Notes under the pieces: model-generated
What the model was told of the DNA's origin: nothing
What the model saw: the letters and a program-made list of their open reading frames with translations, nothing else
Databases searched by the model: none
Assembly: GCA_937898195.1 (NCBI GenBank)
Contig: CALEJD010000040.1
Coordinates: 42,351-106,350 of the forward strand
From: an uncultured Clostridia bacterium
Lineage (GTDB): Bacteria; Bacillota; Clostridia; Oscillospirales; Acutalibacteraceae
Length of the DNA stretch: 64,000 nucleotides
Direction: 5' to 3'
Part shown: piece by piece, positions 49,351-57,123 of the stretch
Numbering within the stretch: the first letter of the stretch is position 1
How the letters are laid out: every line of letters starts with the position of its first letter
Translations under genes and position numbers: made by a program

Positions 49351-49791
49351 CGCACATTCATCACAATAGTATCCGTTGGTCTGCTTCTTGTTTCCACACA
49401 CCAGACAATAATTATAAGATGTTTCTTCTGCATTTTGTACAACTTCTTGCACCTGCTCTGGCATTGGGTCGAATCCCATGAGATTATCATACCAACGTAG
49501 CCCGCCCCACTTTTCTTTTACTTCCAAAAGCAAGTAATATTTAAGGGGAATATTATACATAGTTAAAATCTGGCGAATTTCTTCACATAGGTCAAGGACA
49601 AGACCTATCCACCCATAGGGGACACTATAAAGTTCTGTCCATGTATAGTCGTAATCATCTGCAACGCTCCCATCCTCTTTGCGTCTGGGGCACAACCATG
49701 GATACCTATCAACAAGTAAATGATTTGTTGCTACATCATTATCCTTAATCTTTTGCAAAATTGTATCTCTTTTTATTGTATCGTTCATCAT
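49339..49791 (-). CDS. Hypothetical protein with C-terminal zinc site (150 aa)
   Basis: ATG 49791 with GAAGGAGC upstream; a longer start is rejected. WTELYSVPYGWIGLVLDLCE and KEKWGGLRWYDN are typical of a widespread phage protein family of unknown function; the C-terminus has CLVCGNKKQTNGYYCDEC, a zinc finger. Confidence 0.75.
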   Translation of the reverse strand: MMNDTIKRDTILQKIKDNDVATNHLLVDRYPWLCPRRKEDGSVADDYDYTWTELYSVPYGWIGLVLDLCEEIRQILTMYNIPLKYYLLLEVKEKWGGLRWYDNLMGFDPMPEQVQEVVQNAEETSYNYCLVCGNKKQTNGYYCDECAKKA

Positions 49792-49996
49792 GCTCCTTCG
49801 CTTTCTCTTTAACCACATCATAAAGTGCGCTCATAACATATATTGGGCATTCTGTGGCATTGTCTATACGCACACCCTTAAACATGCAATCTTCGCACCC
49901 ATCTTGGTCGTCGCAATATGCTATGCAATAATGAAGTGCTTCTAACATCTTCTGATGTGGAAACACCCTTTTTCTTCCCGCTCTTGTTGCTCCCAT
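49745..49996 (-). CDS. Cysteine-rich hypothetical protein (83 aa)
   Basis: MGATRAGRKRVFPHQKMLEA then CIAYCDDQDGCEDCMFKG: basic start and a cysteine cluster. Overlaps the next gene by 47 nt. Unknown. Confidence 0.6.
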   Translation of the reverse strand: MGATRAGRKRVFPHQKMLEALHYCIAYCDDQDGCEDCMFKGVRIDNATECPIYVMSALYDVVKEKAKEHDERYNKKRYNFAKD

Positions 49997-50005
49997 TTCT
50001 ACACC

Positions 50006-50780
50006 TTAAATATGGCAATCCACAATGGTAATATAGGTACTTTTGGGGTCATATGGGGCGATGAAGCGGTCATAATAATTAGCGTCCCAATCTCTCGACT
50101 CATCACCAGTCTCATTAGAAATTCCCCACCAACCCATCATTCCTTTTTCGTGCCATGCACCATCTGGAGTAACTACAGCAAAAGTTGTGAATTTGGAATT
50201 ACGCCTTGCAAAATCATCTGCACTGCTATACTTATCCCTATAGTAATCCATTGAATAGATTGTATGCCATTCCTTTTCTCCTTCGTTCTGTGGCTCACTA
50301 CCTTCGACAACCACTTCATACCACCTTTTATGGCTATTGTATTCGTCTTCATCAATAAAGAAGTCGATATCTTCTATCTTGGCTGAATTGACATACATAT
50401 CATTTCCGTTGCGCAGTTTAATGTTCCCACTAAATCTGCCACCGACTTGCCACCAATCCCACTTTGAATCTGGATTATATGTGGTAAGTTCGTCTCCATT
50501 CTCATTATAAGTATAACATATTTCATTTTTTTCTACTTGCCATATATCTTCATCTGTTTCTGCCTTGAGATATTTATCTTCCCAATAGTCAAAGCATTCT
50601 CTATTATTTTCTTCAATATTTTCTTCAATATATTTTTTTTGTTTTATAACCTTGCTCAATCATTTCTGCTTTCGTCCTGCCGATATATGGTTCTACATCC
50701 AAATTTTCATTATATGGCTCAAGCAAATCTTCAATATTCTGGTTTTTATTATGAATTACTGCTACAGTAAAATGACTCAT
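50006..50780 (-). pseudogene. MSHFTVAV-type phage protein, frameshifted in an A8 tract
   Basis: The N-terminal part (MSHFTVAVIHNKNQNIEDLL, DVEPYIGRTKAEMIEQ) and the C-terminal part (YIEENIEENNRECFDYWEDK, TYNPDSKWDWWQVGGRFSGN) look like one protein of a family common in Firmicutes phages, where the two parts are joined. The frame changes at eight A (T8 at 50633-50640 on the plus strand). Removing one A joins them into about 257 residues. GGAGAGGAAAA precedes ATG 50780. Confidence 0.75.
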
Positions 50781-50791
50781 TTTTCCTCTCC

Positions 50792-51367
50792 TTAAAACGA
50801 ATAATATACAATGAAGCACCTTTTACCATCCCAATCCCATGGGATATCAAAACCATGTATGATTTCTCCCAACACGGAGCATACATATTCCTTGCTATAG
50901 GTGTCTACAGCGTATAACCTTCCGTAATTCCGTTTCTCATCATCTGGTAATTCAAGAAACGCTTCTGCTGGGATTGGTTCTGGCATCTGCCAATACAGAT
51001 ATTCCTGTTTCCATTCTGCCGTGTGATACGCTTTTAAGTCTTCAATAGGTACATATCCATCAATGATACCATAAGACTTTCCGACGTTATACAACGTGCT
51101 TTCGTCTAAATAATACATGTACGTTGGTGATTCTTCCCCATTATCATATAGTCCATCATAACTGTATGCAAAGTATTCCTTGCAACTATCGTCGAATTCT
51201 TCCCTTTTTAACATTGGCAGTTGTTCGGTAAACCAATCCATATCAATAAAACTTTGACTTCTCCAGAACACATGTGCTGGCTTACCGTTTGCGTCTGTCA
51301 TGACCGACCTAACCTTTCCGGTTTTCTTGTCGAAAAATGCTGGATAAAAAACCAGTTCTCTGCCCAT
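50792..51367 (-). CDS. Hypothetical protein (191 aa)
   Basis: MGRELVFYPAFFDKKTGKVR onward; acidic, aromatic-rich, with FGYSYDG-like and EPIPAEAFLELPDDEKRNYG segments. No motif recognised. Lies 2 nt after its neighbour. Confidence 0.7.
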   Translation of the reverse strand: MGRELVFYPAFFDKKTGKVRSVMTDANGKPAHVFWRSQSFIDMDWFTEQLPMLKREEFDDSCKEYFAYSYDGLYDNGEESPTYMYYLDESTLYNVGKSYGIIDGYVPIEDLKAYHTAEWKQEYLYWQMPEPIPAEAFLELPDDEKRNYGRLYAVDTYSKEYVCSVLGEIIHGFDIPWDWDGKRCFIVYYSF

Positions 51368-51368
51368 T

Positions 51369-51671
51369 TTACTTCACTTCCTTTGTTTTGATTACAATAT
51401 TGTCTGTTTTTTTATATACGTCTAAATAAAATTCGTTCTTATCGCCATTATATGTGACTTCATAGTACACTCCGTCTTCAATGTCAGTTGATAGTAATGC
51501 TTTGTTGTTTTGCAACGCCTTGCACATCCATACAATATATACACAACCGTTGGTTCCCAACATTTCATAAAGTTTTTCTGTGTATCTATCATCCAAGTGT
51601 TTGGAATAGAAATCTATGATATATTCTTCTACAATTTTCTCTGCGTTGTACGCAAATTCTGTATTTCCCAT
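51369..51671 (-). CDS. Hypothetical protein (100 aa)
   Basis: ATG 51671 with AAAGGAGAGAAA upstream; a longer frame rejected. MGNTEFAYNAEKIVEEYIID onward, helical first half and beta C-terminal half. Unknown. Confidence 0.68.
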   Translation of the reverse strand: MGNTEFAYNAEKIVEEYIIDFYSKHLDDRYTEKLYEMLGTNGCVYIVWMCKALQNNKALLSTDIEDGVYYEVTYNGDKNEFYLDVYKKTDNIVIKTKEVK

Positions 51672-51682
51672 TTTCTCTCCTT

Positions 51683-51895
51683 TTAGCAAGTAATTTTCCA
51701 AGTTATACCATAATTTCCACCGTAGGGACACATATACCCTAACAGTTTACAGTGTCCGCAAGGTAATTTGTGCGGGCAATTGTTTGAAACTATATTTGGA
51801 TATATAGGGGCTGTTCTGCTATCTTTGTACATTGAGGTATCAATACGTGTCCCTGTTCCAGTAGTTGTTGTAGTATTTACATTCATGTTATTCAA
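51683..51895 (-). CDS. Hypothetical cysteine-rich protein (70 aa)
   Basis: Low-complexity start MNNMNVNTTTTTGTGTR then CPHKLPCGHCKLLGYMCPYG, a likely zinc or metal site. Start overlaps the upstream stop by 4 nt. Unknown. Confidence 0.65.
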   Translation of the reverse strand: MNNMNVNTTTTTGTGTRIDTSMYKDSRTAPIYPNIVSNNCPHKLPCGHCKLLGYMCPYGGNYGITWKITC

Positions 51896-52236
51896 TCCTC
51901 CAATTCAGAATAATACGTTGATATACCATATTCTATGGCAACCTTATGCTCTACTTGACATCCCCTTGACCGTTGCCACCCTTCACCCATCCAGATTGCA
52001 TTTGCAAATGATAAAATTTCGATAGATTTAGAAAGCATGTAGATGTCTTTGTTTCTATACGGCGCATCATCTACTTGTTCTGCGTTGATATATGAATCGT
52101 ATAGCATGACGTTCATGTTGCGTTCAGCAAAATATCTACATGCTTTATCTTGCTCTGCGTCTATTTGTTCATAGATATCTTCTTCGCTTCTGCCAGTCAT
52201 GGGGACAGAAATAAATAATCTAATTGTGTCACTCAT
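51892..52236 (-). CDS. Nucleoside 2-deoxyribosyltransferase-like protein (DUF4406-like)
   Basis: The start IRLFISVPMTGRSEEDI is the typical first strand and loop of the nucleoside deoxyribosyltransferase fold; SKSIEILSFANAIWMGEGWQ, then RSRGCQVEHKVAIEYGI, matches the second half with the acidic catalytic residue (E in VEHK). Small 114-residue versions are frequent in phages and may clean up or remodel nucleotides. Activity unproven. Confidence 0.7.
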   Translation of the reverse strand: MSDTIRLFISVPMTGRSEEDIYEQIDAEQDKACRYFAERNMNVMLYDSYINAEQVDDAPYRNKDIYMLSKSIEILSFANAIWMGEGWQRSRGCQVEHKVAIEYGISTYYSELED

Positions 52237-52376
52237 TCTTCTTCATCCCAATCTTCGTCATCTTCATCGCAGTCATCGTATTCTGGTGGTTCAAAATAAT
52301 TTGTACCTTTGCCATAATAATCTCTTGCATAGTGCTCATCTATAGCACTATCGCTCTCATACCATTTCATCTTCAT
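52233..52376 (-). CDS. Very acidic small protein (47 aa)
   Basis: MKMKWYESDSAIDEHYARDY, then an almost all Asp/Glu tail (EYDDCDEDDEDWDEEE). Overlaps both neighbours. Could be a DNA mimic; no proof. Confidence 0.55.
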   Translation of the reverse strand: MKMKWYESDSAIDEHYARDYYGKGTNYFEPPEYDDCDEDDEDWDEEE

Positions 52377-52518
52377 CACCTACCATATTAAATTCGATAA
52401 AGTCATACACCTTTTGATAAGCAAAAGAGCCTAATTCAGTATTTCCCCATACTTCTTCATTTTCTTTTGTCTCTGAAATCCAAGTATCTATTTGCTCAAG
52501 AATTTCTTGTTTCGTCAT
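52357..52518 (-). CDS. Acidic small protein (53 aa)
   Basis: MTKQEILEQIDTWISETKEN onward, ending GDEDEMV. Start inside the upstream gene's 3' end (23-nt overlap). Unknown. Confidence 0.55.
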   Translation of the reverse strand: MTKQEILEQIDTWISETKENEEVWGNTELGSFAYQKVYDFIEFNMVGDEDEMV

Positions 52519-52753
52519 AAGTCACCGTCCCATCTTGTTTGATTATGAGTTTTGTTTCCCAATAATCAACATTAGAGCCATACCTAATAATATCCGCTCT
52601 TGCATCACCGTTGGTCAGCAATAAGGATAAGAAACTGTGTACAAAACGCTCATATTTTTTCTTTGAATTTAAACTCGTAAGGTTGATTTCGTTTAATGTT
52701 CCATAAATGTCTAATAGTGCCTTAAAGTAGCCACCGCTAAAATCATCAGTCAT
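52496..52753 (-). CDS. Hypothetical protein (85 aa)
   Basis: ATG 52753 with AAAGGATGTGG; MTDDFSGGYFKALLDIYGTL onward. Helical first half, then GSNVDYWETKLIIKQDGTVT. Unknown. Confidence 0.65.
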   Translation of the reverse strand: MTDDFSGGYFKALLDIYGTLNEINLTSLNSKKKYERFVHSFLSLLLTNGDARADIIRYGSNVDYWETKLIIKQDGTVTYDETRNS

Positions 52754-52934
52754 AATCCACATCCTTTGCTTTATATCTTTTCCTTGGTCTGTCTTTCTCG
52801 GTCATATACCCGCCAGTCTTAAAATTTACAGAATGGTACTCCTTTTGTAAATTCAACTTATTCTGGTTGATAACCAATGGTTTCTTTTTGTCTTTGGCTT
52901 CTATTGAATATACCTTTTTCTTCTTCTTGCTCAT
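52746..52934 (-). CDS. Lysine-rich small protein (62 aa)
   Basis: MSKKKKKVYSIEAKDKKKPL, ending RPRKRYKAKDVDYD; very basic, possibly nucleic-acid binding. It overlaps the upstream gene by 77 nt in another frame; both are plausible. Confidence 0.5.
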   Translation of the reverse strand: MSKKKKKVYSIEAKDKKKPLVINQNKLNLQKEYHSVNFKTGGYMTEKDRPRKRYKAKDVDYD

Positions 52935-53154
52935 CTTCATGTACTTCCATTAAATTGCCATCTACGAGAAAGTATTCCGTGTGGCTACCTACATCATACC
53001 ACGTGTATCCGTCATCATACCACATCCTTGTATAATATGATGTAAATCCATGGTCATCTAAAAACTTTTTAATAATCTTCCACACAAAGTCTTCCGTTGG
53101 TGCATTTTGTAAAAATCTCTTTTTCCCATTTGAATCTCTAAAATATACGTTCAT
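52858..53154 (-). CDS. Hypothetical protein (98 aa)
   Basis: ATG 53154 with AGGTGAAATT. MNVYFRDSNGKKRFLQNAPT onward; YYTRMWYDDGYTWYDVGSHT and LVDGNLMEVHEDEQEEE. Unknown. First after promoter 53171-53199. Confidence 0.68.
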   Translation of the reverse strand: MNVYFRDSNGKKRFLQNAPTEDFVWKIIKKFLDDHGFTSYYTRMWYDDGYTWYDVGSHTEYFLVDGNLMEVHEDEQEEEKGIFNRSQRQKETIGYQPE

Positions 53155-53170
53155 AATTTCACCTATAACC

Positions 53171-53199
53171 ATTATACCATATGTTCTTGTAAATGTCAA
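53171..53199 (-). promoter_or_regulatory. Sigma-A-type promoter
   Basis: TTGACA, 17 bp, TATAAT with ATATGG before the -10, minus strand. Confidence 0.85.
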
Positions 53200-54227
53200 T
53201 CATCGTTTTCAACTTTAATAAAGGTGTTTACGAATTGTAATCGTAATGCATTTTCAATAACACTTAAATCTTTTGACGTAAGCAACTTATCTTGTACATT
53301 CTGATTTAATTGATTATAGTTAATCCTCTGTCTTTCATAATCAAATGTTTCTGGTTGTGCTAACGTAATTTTCCAAGCGGTTGAATATGTTGTCCACCCT
53401 TCTTCCTTGAATTCTTCTTCCAGCCTTCTCCTTACGATGCTATAATATCTTTTCTTTTGTTCCTGTGGCAAATAATGTATAAAAGTATAACTCTTTATTT
53501 GCAAGGTGCTTTTGGCACCGTAAACTTCCCTTATTTCTTCGTTATACTCTTTTATAGCGTCGTGTTGTACAGTTAGTATTCTTGATTCTTCGTCTGGTGT
53601 ACAATCGTGTTGTTTTGAATGAAACCTTCCAAATTCATCTGTTGTATTCCGATATAATCTAAATGTTTTTCCCTTTTTTATTAGCGATGCGTTTTCTAAA
53701 GATGTAAGGCTATCATAAATAACTCTTTTTAACAATCTATACGAACCAGAGAAAAATATCTCGCTCTCATCTAAAATTTTATCTGTAATATAATGCGTAG
53801 TCGGAACATCTTCTTGATTCATTTCTATGTCAAAATAATTGAGATACTTATATGGTGCATTTTTTCCTATAAAGTAATTGCCGTTCACCATACTTGTTGC
53901 TTCAAGTATATCCTTGTTAGTCAGTGTTAATTCGCAATCGTTGGTGGTGTATATAAAGTCGGAAAACAAGTTGATTAAAAATTGTCGTATATATGATGTA
54001 AATCTGCCATAACTTTCAACAATCTGTAATTCATCATCATCGCTATACACCCTGCCTATGTATATTTTTCCGCTATCTCTTTGAATATCTACATATTGCT
54101 CAATTCTCTTTAGTTGTAATTGCTTGCTCTTACCAGAGCGTTGTTTCTCTCCACACACTTCACAAAGTTGTGGATATTTTAACCATTGCCCTTCGTATTC
54201 TTTTAATGATTCATAAGGGTTTCCCAT
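53196..54227 (-). CDS. Hypothetical protein (343 aa)
   Basis: Starts MGNPYESLKEYEGQWLKYPQ, with CEVCGEKQRSGKSKQLQLKR (possible half zinc finger) and then helical and basic segments (KKRYYSIVRRRLEEEFKEEG). Winged-helix content is possible, as in replication initiators (LTNKDILEATSMVNGNYFIG), but I cannot assign it. The start overlaps the upstream gene by 1 nt. Confidence 0.7.
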   Translation of the reverse strand: MGNPYESLKEYEGQWLKYPQLCEVCGEKQRSGKSKQLQLKRIEQYVDIQRDSGKIYIGRVYSDDDELQIVESYGRFTSYIRQFLINLFSDFIYTTNDCELTLTNKDILEATSMVNGNYFIGKNAPYKYLNYFDIEMNQEDVPTTHYITDKILDESEIFFSGSYRLLKRVIYDSLTSLENASLIKKGKTFRLYRNTTDEFGRFHSKQHDCTPDEESRILTVQHDAIKEYNEEIREVYGAKSTLQIKSYTFIHYLPQEQKKRYYSIVRRRLEEEFKEEGWTTYSTAWKITLAQPETFDYERQRINYNQLNQNVQDKLLTSKDLSVIENALRLQFVNTFIKVENDD

Positions 54228-54493
54228 TAGTTTAACCTTCTATCAGCCATCAAAGTGTATATCTTTTCATAAAGTTCGCCCAAAATCTGTGTAGGCATCT
54301 TTATTTGTTCGTCAACAATGGGAAAAAAACAATATTGTTCTGTTTTTTCGTCCCAAGCAATCATGCCAAAATACACATTCTCGTAACTGCAAGCAAGGAA
54401 TAAATATGGGTACTTGTCCAGCCCCATATTTACAACCATGTCGTTGCTTACGTCTTTATACTCAATGTGCGGAGGTTTAATCATAACACTCAT
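54227..54493 (-). CDS. Hypothetical protein (88 aa)
   Basis: MSVMIKPPHIEYKDVSNDMV onward; beta-rich middle (YLFLACSYENVYFGMIAWDE). Coupled to both neighbours by 1-nt overlaps. Unknown. Confidence 0.68.
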   Translation of the reverse strand: MSVMIKPPHIEYKDVSNDMVVNMGLDKYPYLFLACSYENVYFGMIAWDEKTEQYCFFPIVDEQIKMPTQILGELYEKIYTLMADRRLN

Positions 54494-55071
54494 TATTCCG
54501 TCTTAACCTCAATTTCTGGGAGAGTCATCTTCGTACTTAAAGATTCTACATATTCGCCAGTTTCTTTAAGTAGCACATTTCCGTCTTCGTCTACGGTGAT
54601 GCATTTCTTTAATTCGCTCCAATTAACTTCCGCTTTTGTCTTGATAAAATCTGGATTAAGTTCTCCAATCTCCTTCAAGAACCCCTCATCGCTTTTGCTT
54701 TCTATAACCTTCTTACCATCTGCCATAGTGTATTCGACCTTTGGCAGTTTCTTAATAATTTTGCCAGCGGGCAGTTTTAGAGAAATTTGCGTTTTGGTTT
54801 TCTTGGACGGCACATCGTCTTGTTCAAGGAACTTACCAAGGCATCCGATAAGGAACGACGTGGAGTTGTCGCACTTCTGCTCCGCATCCTTGATTTGGTT
54901 CTGCAACTTTTCAATTTCTGCCTTTGCGCAATCCACAAAGAAGTCCTTTCGTTTTCTTTCTTCGGCAATTTTGCCAATAGCCCAATCAGCCTTCTTTGCA
55001 TTATCAATTACAAAACTTTCATCATACTCTTCGCCTTCAATCTTGTACTCAAAATCTTCAAATCTTTCCAT
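54493..55071 (-). CDS. Hypothetical protein with coiled coil (192 aa)
   Basis: Residues 30-75 (AEERKRKDFFVDCAKAEIEK and onward) form a coiled coil followed by LIGCLGKFLEQDDVPSKKTK, and a C-terminal part with EVNWSELKKCITVDEDGNVL. The lay-out fits host-nuclease inhibitor Gam-like proteins (DUF1351/Gam family), which phages use to protect DNA ends; this is a weak assignment. Confidence 0.6.
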   Translation of the reverse strand: MERFEDFEYKIEGEEYDESFVIDNAKKADWAIGKIAEERKRKDFFVDCAKAEIEKLQNQIKDAEQKCDNSTSFLIGCLGKFLEQDDVPSKKTKTQISLKLPAGKIIKKLPKVEYTMADGKKVIESKSDEGFLKEIGELNPDFIKTKAEVNWSELKKCITVDEDGNVLLKETGEYVESLSTKMTLPEIEVKTE

Positions 55072-55648
55072 TGGTAATTCCTTTCTCCTTTTGAATAATC
55101 TTGTGCATTATCTTATCTAAATCCGTCCAATTGTCAACTTCCATTCCATCCCACTCTTGCTCTATACTAAACTTGGTGTTGTTACGGAATAGTATCTTAT
55201 ATTTAGCATTTGTTTCGTTCAGATACTTGGCGTTATCGTCAACCATGATACCACCACTCATATCTATTACACCTTTTGATGTTGTTATTTTAATCCCACG
55301 AAAATCTACACTTATTCCGCTATCAACAAGATGTTTATTAATCCAATCTGTTTTGTTTATCATAGCAGTGCGGTCTATAATCTTGCTTACAATAACAATA
55401 TTATTTCGCATAGAATATTTAAACAATACTTCCATAGCCCTCGGCTTGAACTTTAATGTGTTGAAAAACACTTCTTCCCCAAATACAGCACTTATATCCT
55501 TGCTTGGTATTCCGGGATATACATCTTGCCAGTCCCAATCGTGCACATCTTCCGGGTGTACATTTCTGTCGTATCGTCTATTAACTATCCTTACCACGTT
55601 TTCCGTAGATTCTGTGATGGTATCGTCGAAATCAATAAAAATCTCCAT
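55058..55648 (-). CDS. HAD-family 5'-nucleotidase-like protein (196 aa)
   Basis: Haloacid-dehalogenase fold: motif I MEIFIDFDDTITES with both catalytic aspartates (residues 6 and 8), a VIVSKI motif II strand, and a GIMVDDNAKYLNE motif IV. Similar phage proteins are 5'(3')-deoxyribonucleotidases or related phosphatases. Here it would adjust nucleotide pools. Overlaps both neighbours. Confidence 0.8.
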   Translation of the reverse strand: MEIFIDFDDTITESTENVVRIVNRRYDRNVHPEDVHDWDWQDVYPGIPSKDISAVFGEEVFFNTLKFKPRAMEVLFKYSMRNNIVIVSKIIDRTAMINKTDWINKHLVDSGISVDFRGIKITTSKGVIDMSGGIMVDDNAKYLNETNAKYKILFRNNTKFSIEQEWDGMEVDNWTDLDKIMHKIIQKEKGITNGKI

Positions 55649-56621
55649 CTGCCATCACCGCCTTACTGTATAAGTAACTATCATTTGTCACATCTTTTAA
55701 TTCAATATCAACATCGCACACTTTCTTAAATGCTTGTTTAATTTCTGGTAAAGTAGTCTGAAACCATTCTTTTTTATTGTTAATCTGGTTCACTCGCTGT
55801 TTAGCGAAGTACCTATGCAATGCGCTCTCAACAGCAAAGCAATCATCGCAATATACATATCCATGAACATTCATTGGAAAACTATGACTTGCTCCAGAAC
55901 CAAGTTCTTTCATTCGCTCTTCGACACTACGTCGTGTAATACCAATTTTGTACTGACCTTCTTTCATATCGTTATTAGATACCACATAGACATATCCACA
56001 CCGTTTGTTTTTAAGTCTTCGCTCAACATCCACAATACGATTTTCGAGTTCATTTATTTCTCCTTTGAGTATCATCGCTTCGGCATTGTCGGTAAAAGTT
56101 CTATGGGTGAACCTATACTCCTTGTTCACCTTTTCACGCTCAAGGCGTTCCTTTTCTTTCTCCAATTTCTTTTCTTCACGCAATTGTTCACGGATTATCT
56201 CTTTTTCTGCTTGCTCAATTTCTTTTAACTTCCGTTTCTCCAACAATATTTCGTAACATATCATACATTCTTGTTCTTTGAGGTCGATGTATGATTGTGT
56301 AAACATAATATCGAATTGTGATAATGTTTTTTTTAGCATGTCCACACGTTTATTAATTTGATTGATGGTTGTCATAAGATTGTTTATGGTCAACTTATCT
56401 ATAAGCACACCACACCTTGTATCCAACACATCAGTAGCCATCTTTATGATGTTGTCAAAGAATTTATTCCCTTCCTTTAGGCTATTAGAAATGGCGAAGG
56501 TGTTATATGGAGCGACAATATGTTCCCCACGCTTTTTAATATCTTGTTGTGCCTTACGACATTCACGCAACTCCGCTTGCAATTCTACAATATGTTCAGT
56601 TATATCTTTAGTGTTTTCCAT
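55632..56621 (-). CDS. DUF4041 / T5orf172 (GIY-YIG-like nuclease) protein (329 aa)
   Basis: N-terminal and middle part (CGVLIDKLTINNLMTTINQI, then a long Glu/Lys coiled coil LREEKKLEKEKERLEREKV) fits DUF4041. The C-terminal 110 residues (GYVYVVSNNDMKEGQYKIGI then TRRSVEERMKELGS, and VESALHRYFAKQRVNQINNK) are a T5orf172 domain of the GIY-YIG nuclease superfamily. Bacterial proteins with DUF4041 and a GIY-YIG nuclease (SNIPE) cleave incoming phage DNA. A phage-borne version could exclude competing phages. No membrane segment is seen at the start, unlike SNIPE. Confidence 0.8.
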   Translation of the reverse strand: MENTKDITEHIVELQAELRECRKAQQDIKKRGEHIVAPYNTFAISNSLKEGNKFFDNIIKMATDVLDTRCGVLIDKLTINNLMTTINQINKRVDMLKKTLSQFDIMFTQSYIDLKEQECMICYEILLEKRKLKEIEQAEKEIIREQLREEKKLEKEKERLEREKVNKEYRFTHRTFTDNAEAMILKGEINELENRIVDVERRLKNKRCGYVYVVSNNDMKEGQYKIGITRRSVEERMKELGSGASHSFPMNVHGYVYCDDCFAVESALHRYFAKQRVNQINNKKEWFQTTLPEIKQAFKKVCDVDIELKDVTNDSYLYSKAVMADGDFY

Positions 56622-56656
56622 AATACTTATCCTTCTTATACACTAACTATGTATAT

Positions 56657-56685
56657 ATTATATCACCCCTATCTTACTTTGTCAA
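56657..56685 (-). promoter_or_regulatory. Sigma-A-type promoter, minus arm of divergent pair
   Basis: TTGACA, 17 bp, TATAAT with GGGTGA before the -10; feeds the 56.6-53.2 kb unit. Confidence 0.85.
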
Positions 56686-56827
56686 TACCTATTTATATAT
56701 TACTTATATATATATTATTAGGCGGGGGTTCAAGGGGGCGGTCAGCCCCATTGATTTCCTTCTTATTTGATAATAAATATATTTATATATTTATTTAATA
56801 TATGTAAGAAAACATTTCAACGAGCAC

Positions 56828-56856
56828 TTGACAAGATAAAAAATAAGTGGTATAAT
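56828..56856 (+). promoter_or_regulatory. Sigma-A-type promoter for the RNA polymerase unit
   Basis: TTGACA, 17 bp, TATAAT with AGTGG before the -10. It lies before the 68-aa gene and the phage RNA polymerase, so the phage polymerase gene itself is probably read by the host enzyme. Confidence 0.87.
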
Positions 56857-56916
56857 ATAAATGCCATAATATGGTAATTTTACAGAAAGGAGTGTGCACC
56901 ACAAAGGATATAAATT

Positions 56917-57123
56917 ATGAGGTGGCAAGAAATGGCAGACAACCTGTACGTTTCAAGGTCAAACAAAGAGCGATTAAAATATGAAAATGATGAAGAGATT
57001 ATTTATGATACATATACACAACACATAGTTGATGACCAAGAAATATACGAAAGTGAAAATAGAGCATACGAGCAGATACCGTTGCATTTAGTATCTATTA
57101 CTGATAAGTATGGCATTGAGTAA
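56917..57123 (+). CDS. Small acidic protein coupled to the RNA polymerase (68 aa)
   Basis: MRWQEMADNLYVSRSNKERL onward, acidic, ending VSITDKYGIE. ATG 56917 follows AAAGGATATAAATT; a second ATG at 56932 follows GAGGTGG and is equally likely. Its end overlaps the polymerase start by 14 nt, so the two are translated together; it may be a polymerase partner. Confidence 0.6.
   Translation: MRWQEMADNLYVSRSNKERLKYENDEEIIYDTYTQHIVDDQEIYESENRAYEQIPLHLVSITDKYGIE

Noticed and set aside
56720..56750. GC-rich GGGGC/GCCCC hairpin in the divergent promoter region
   Set aside because: Only a 5-bp stem and no T-run; too short to call an operator or terminator, though it stands out from AT-rich surroundings.
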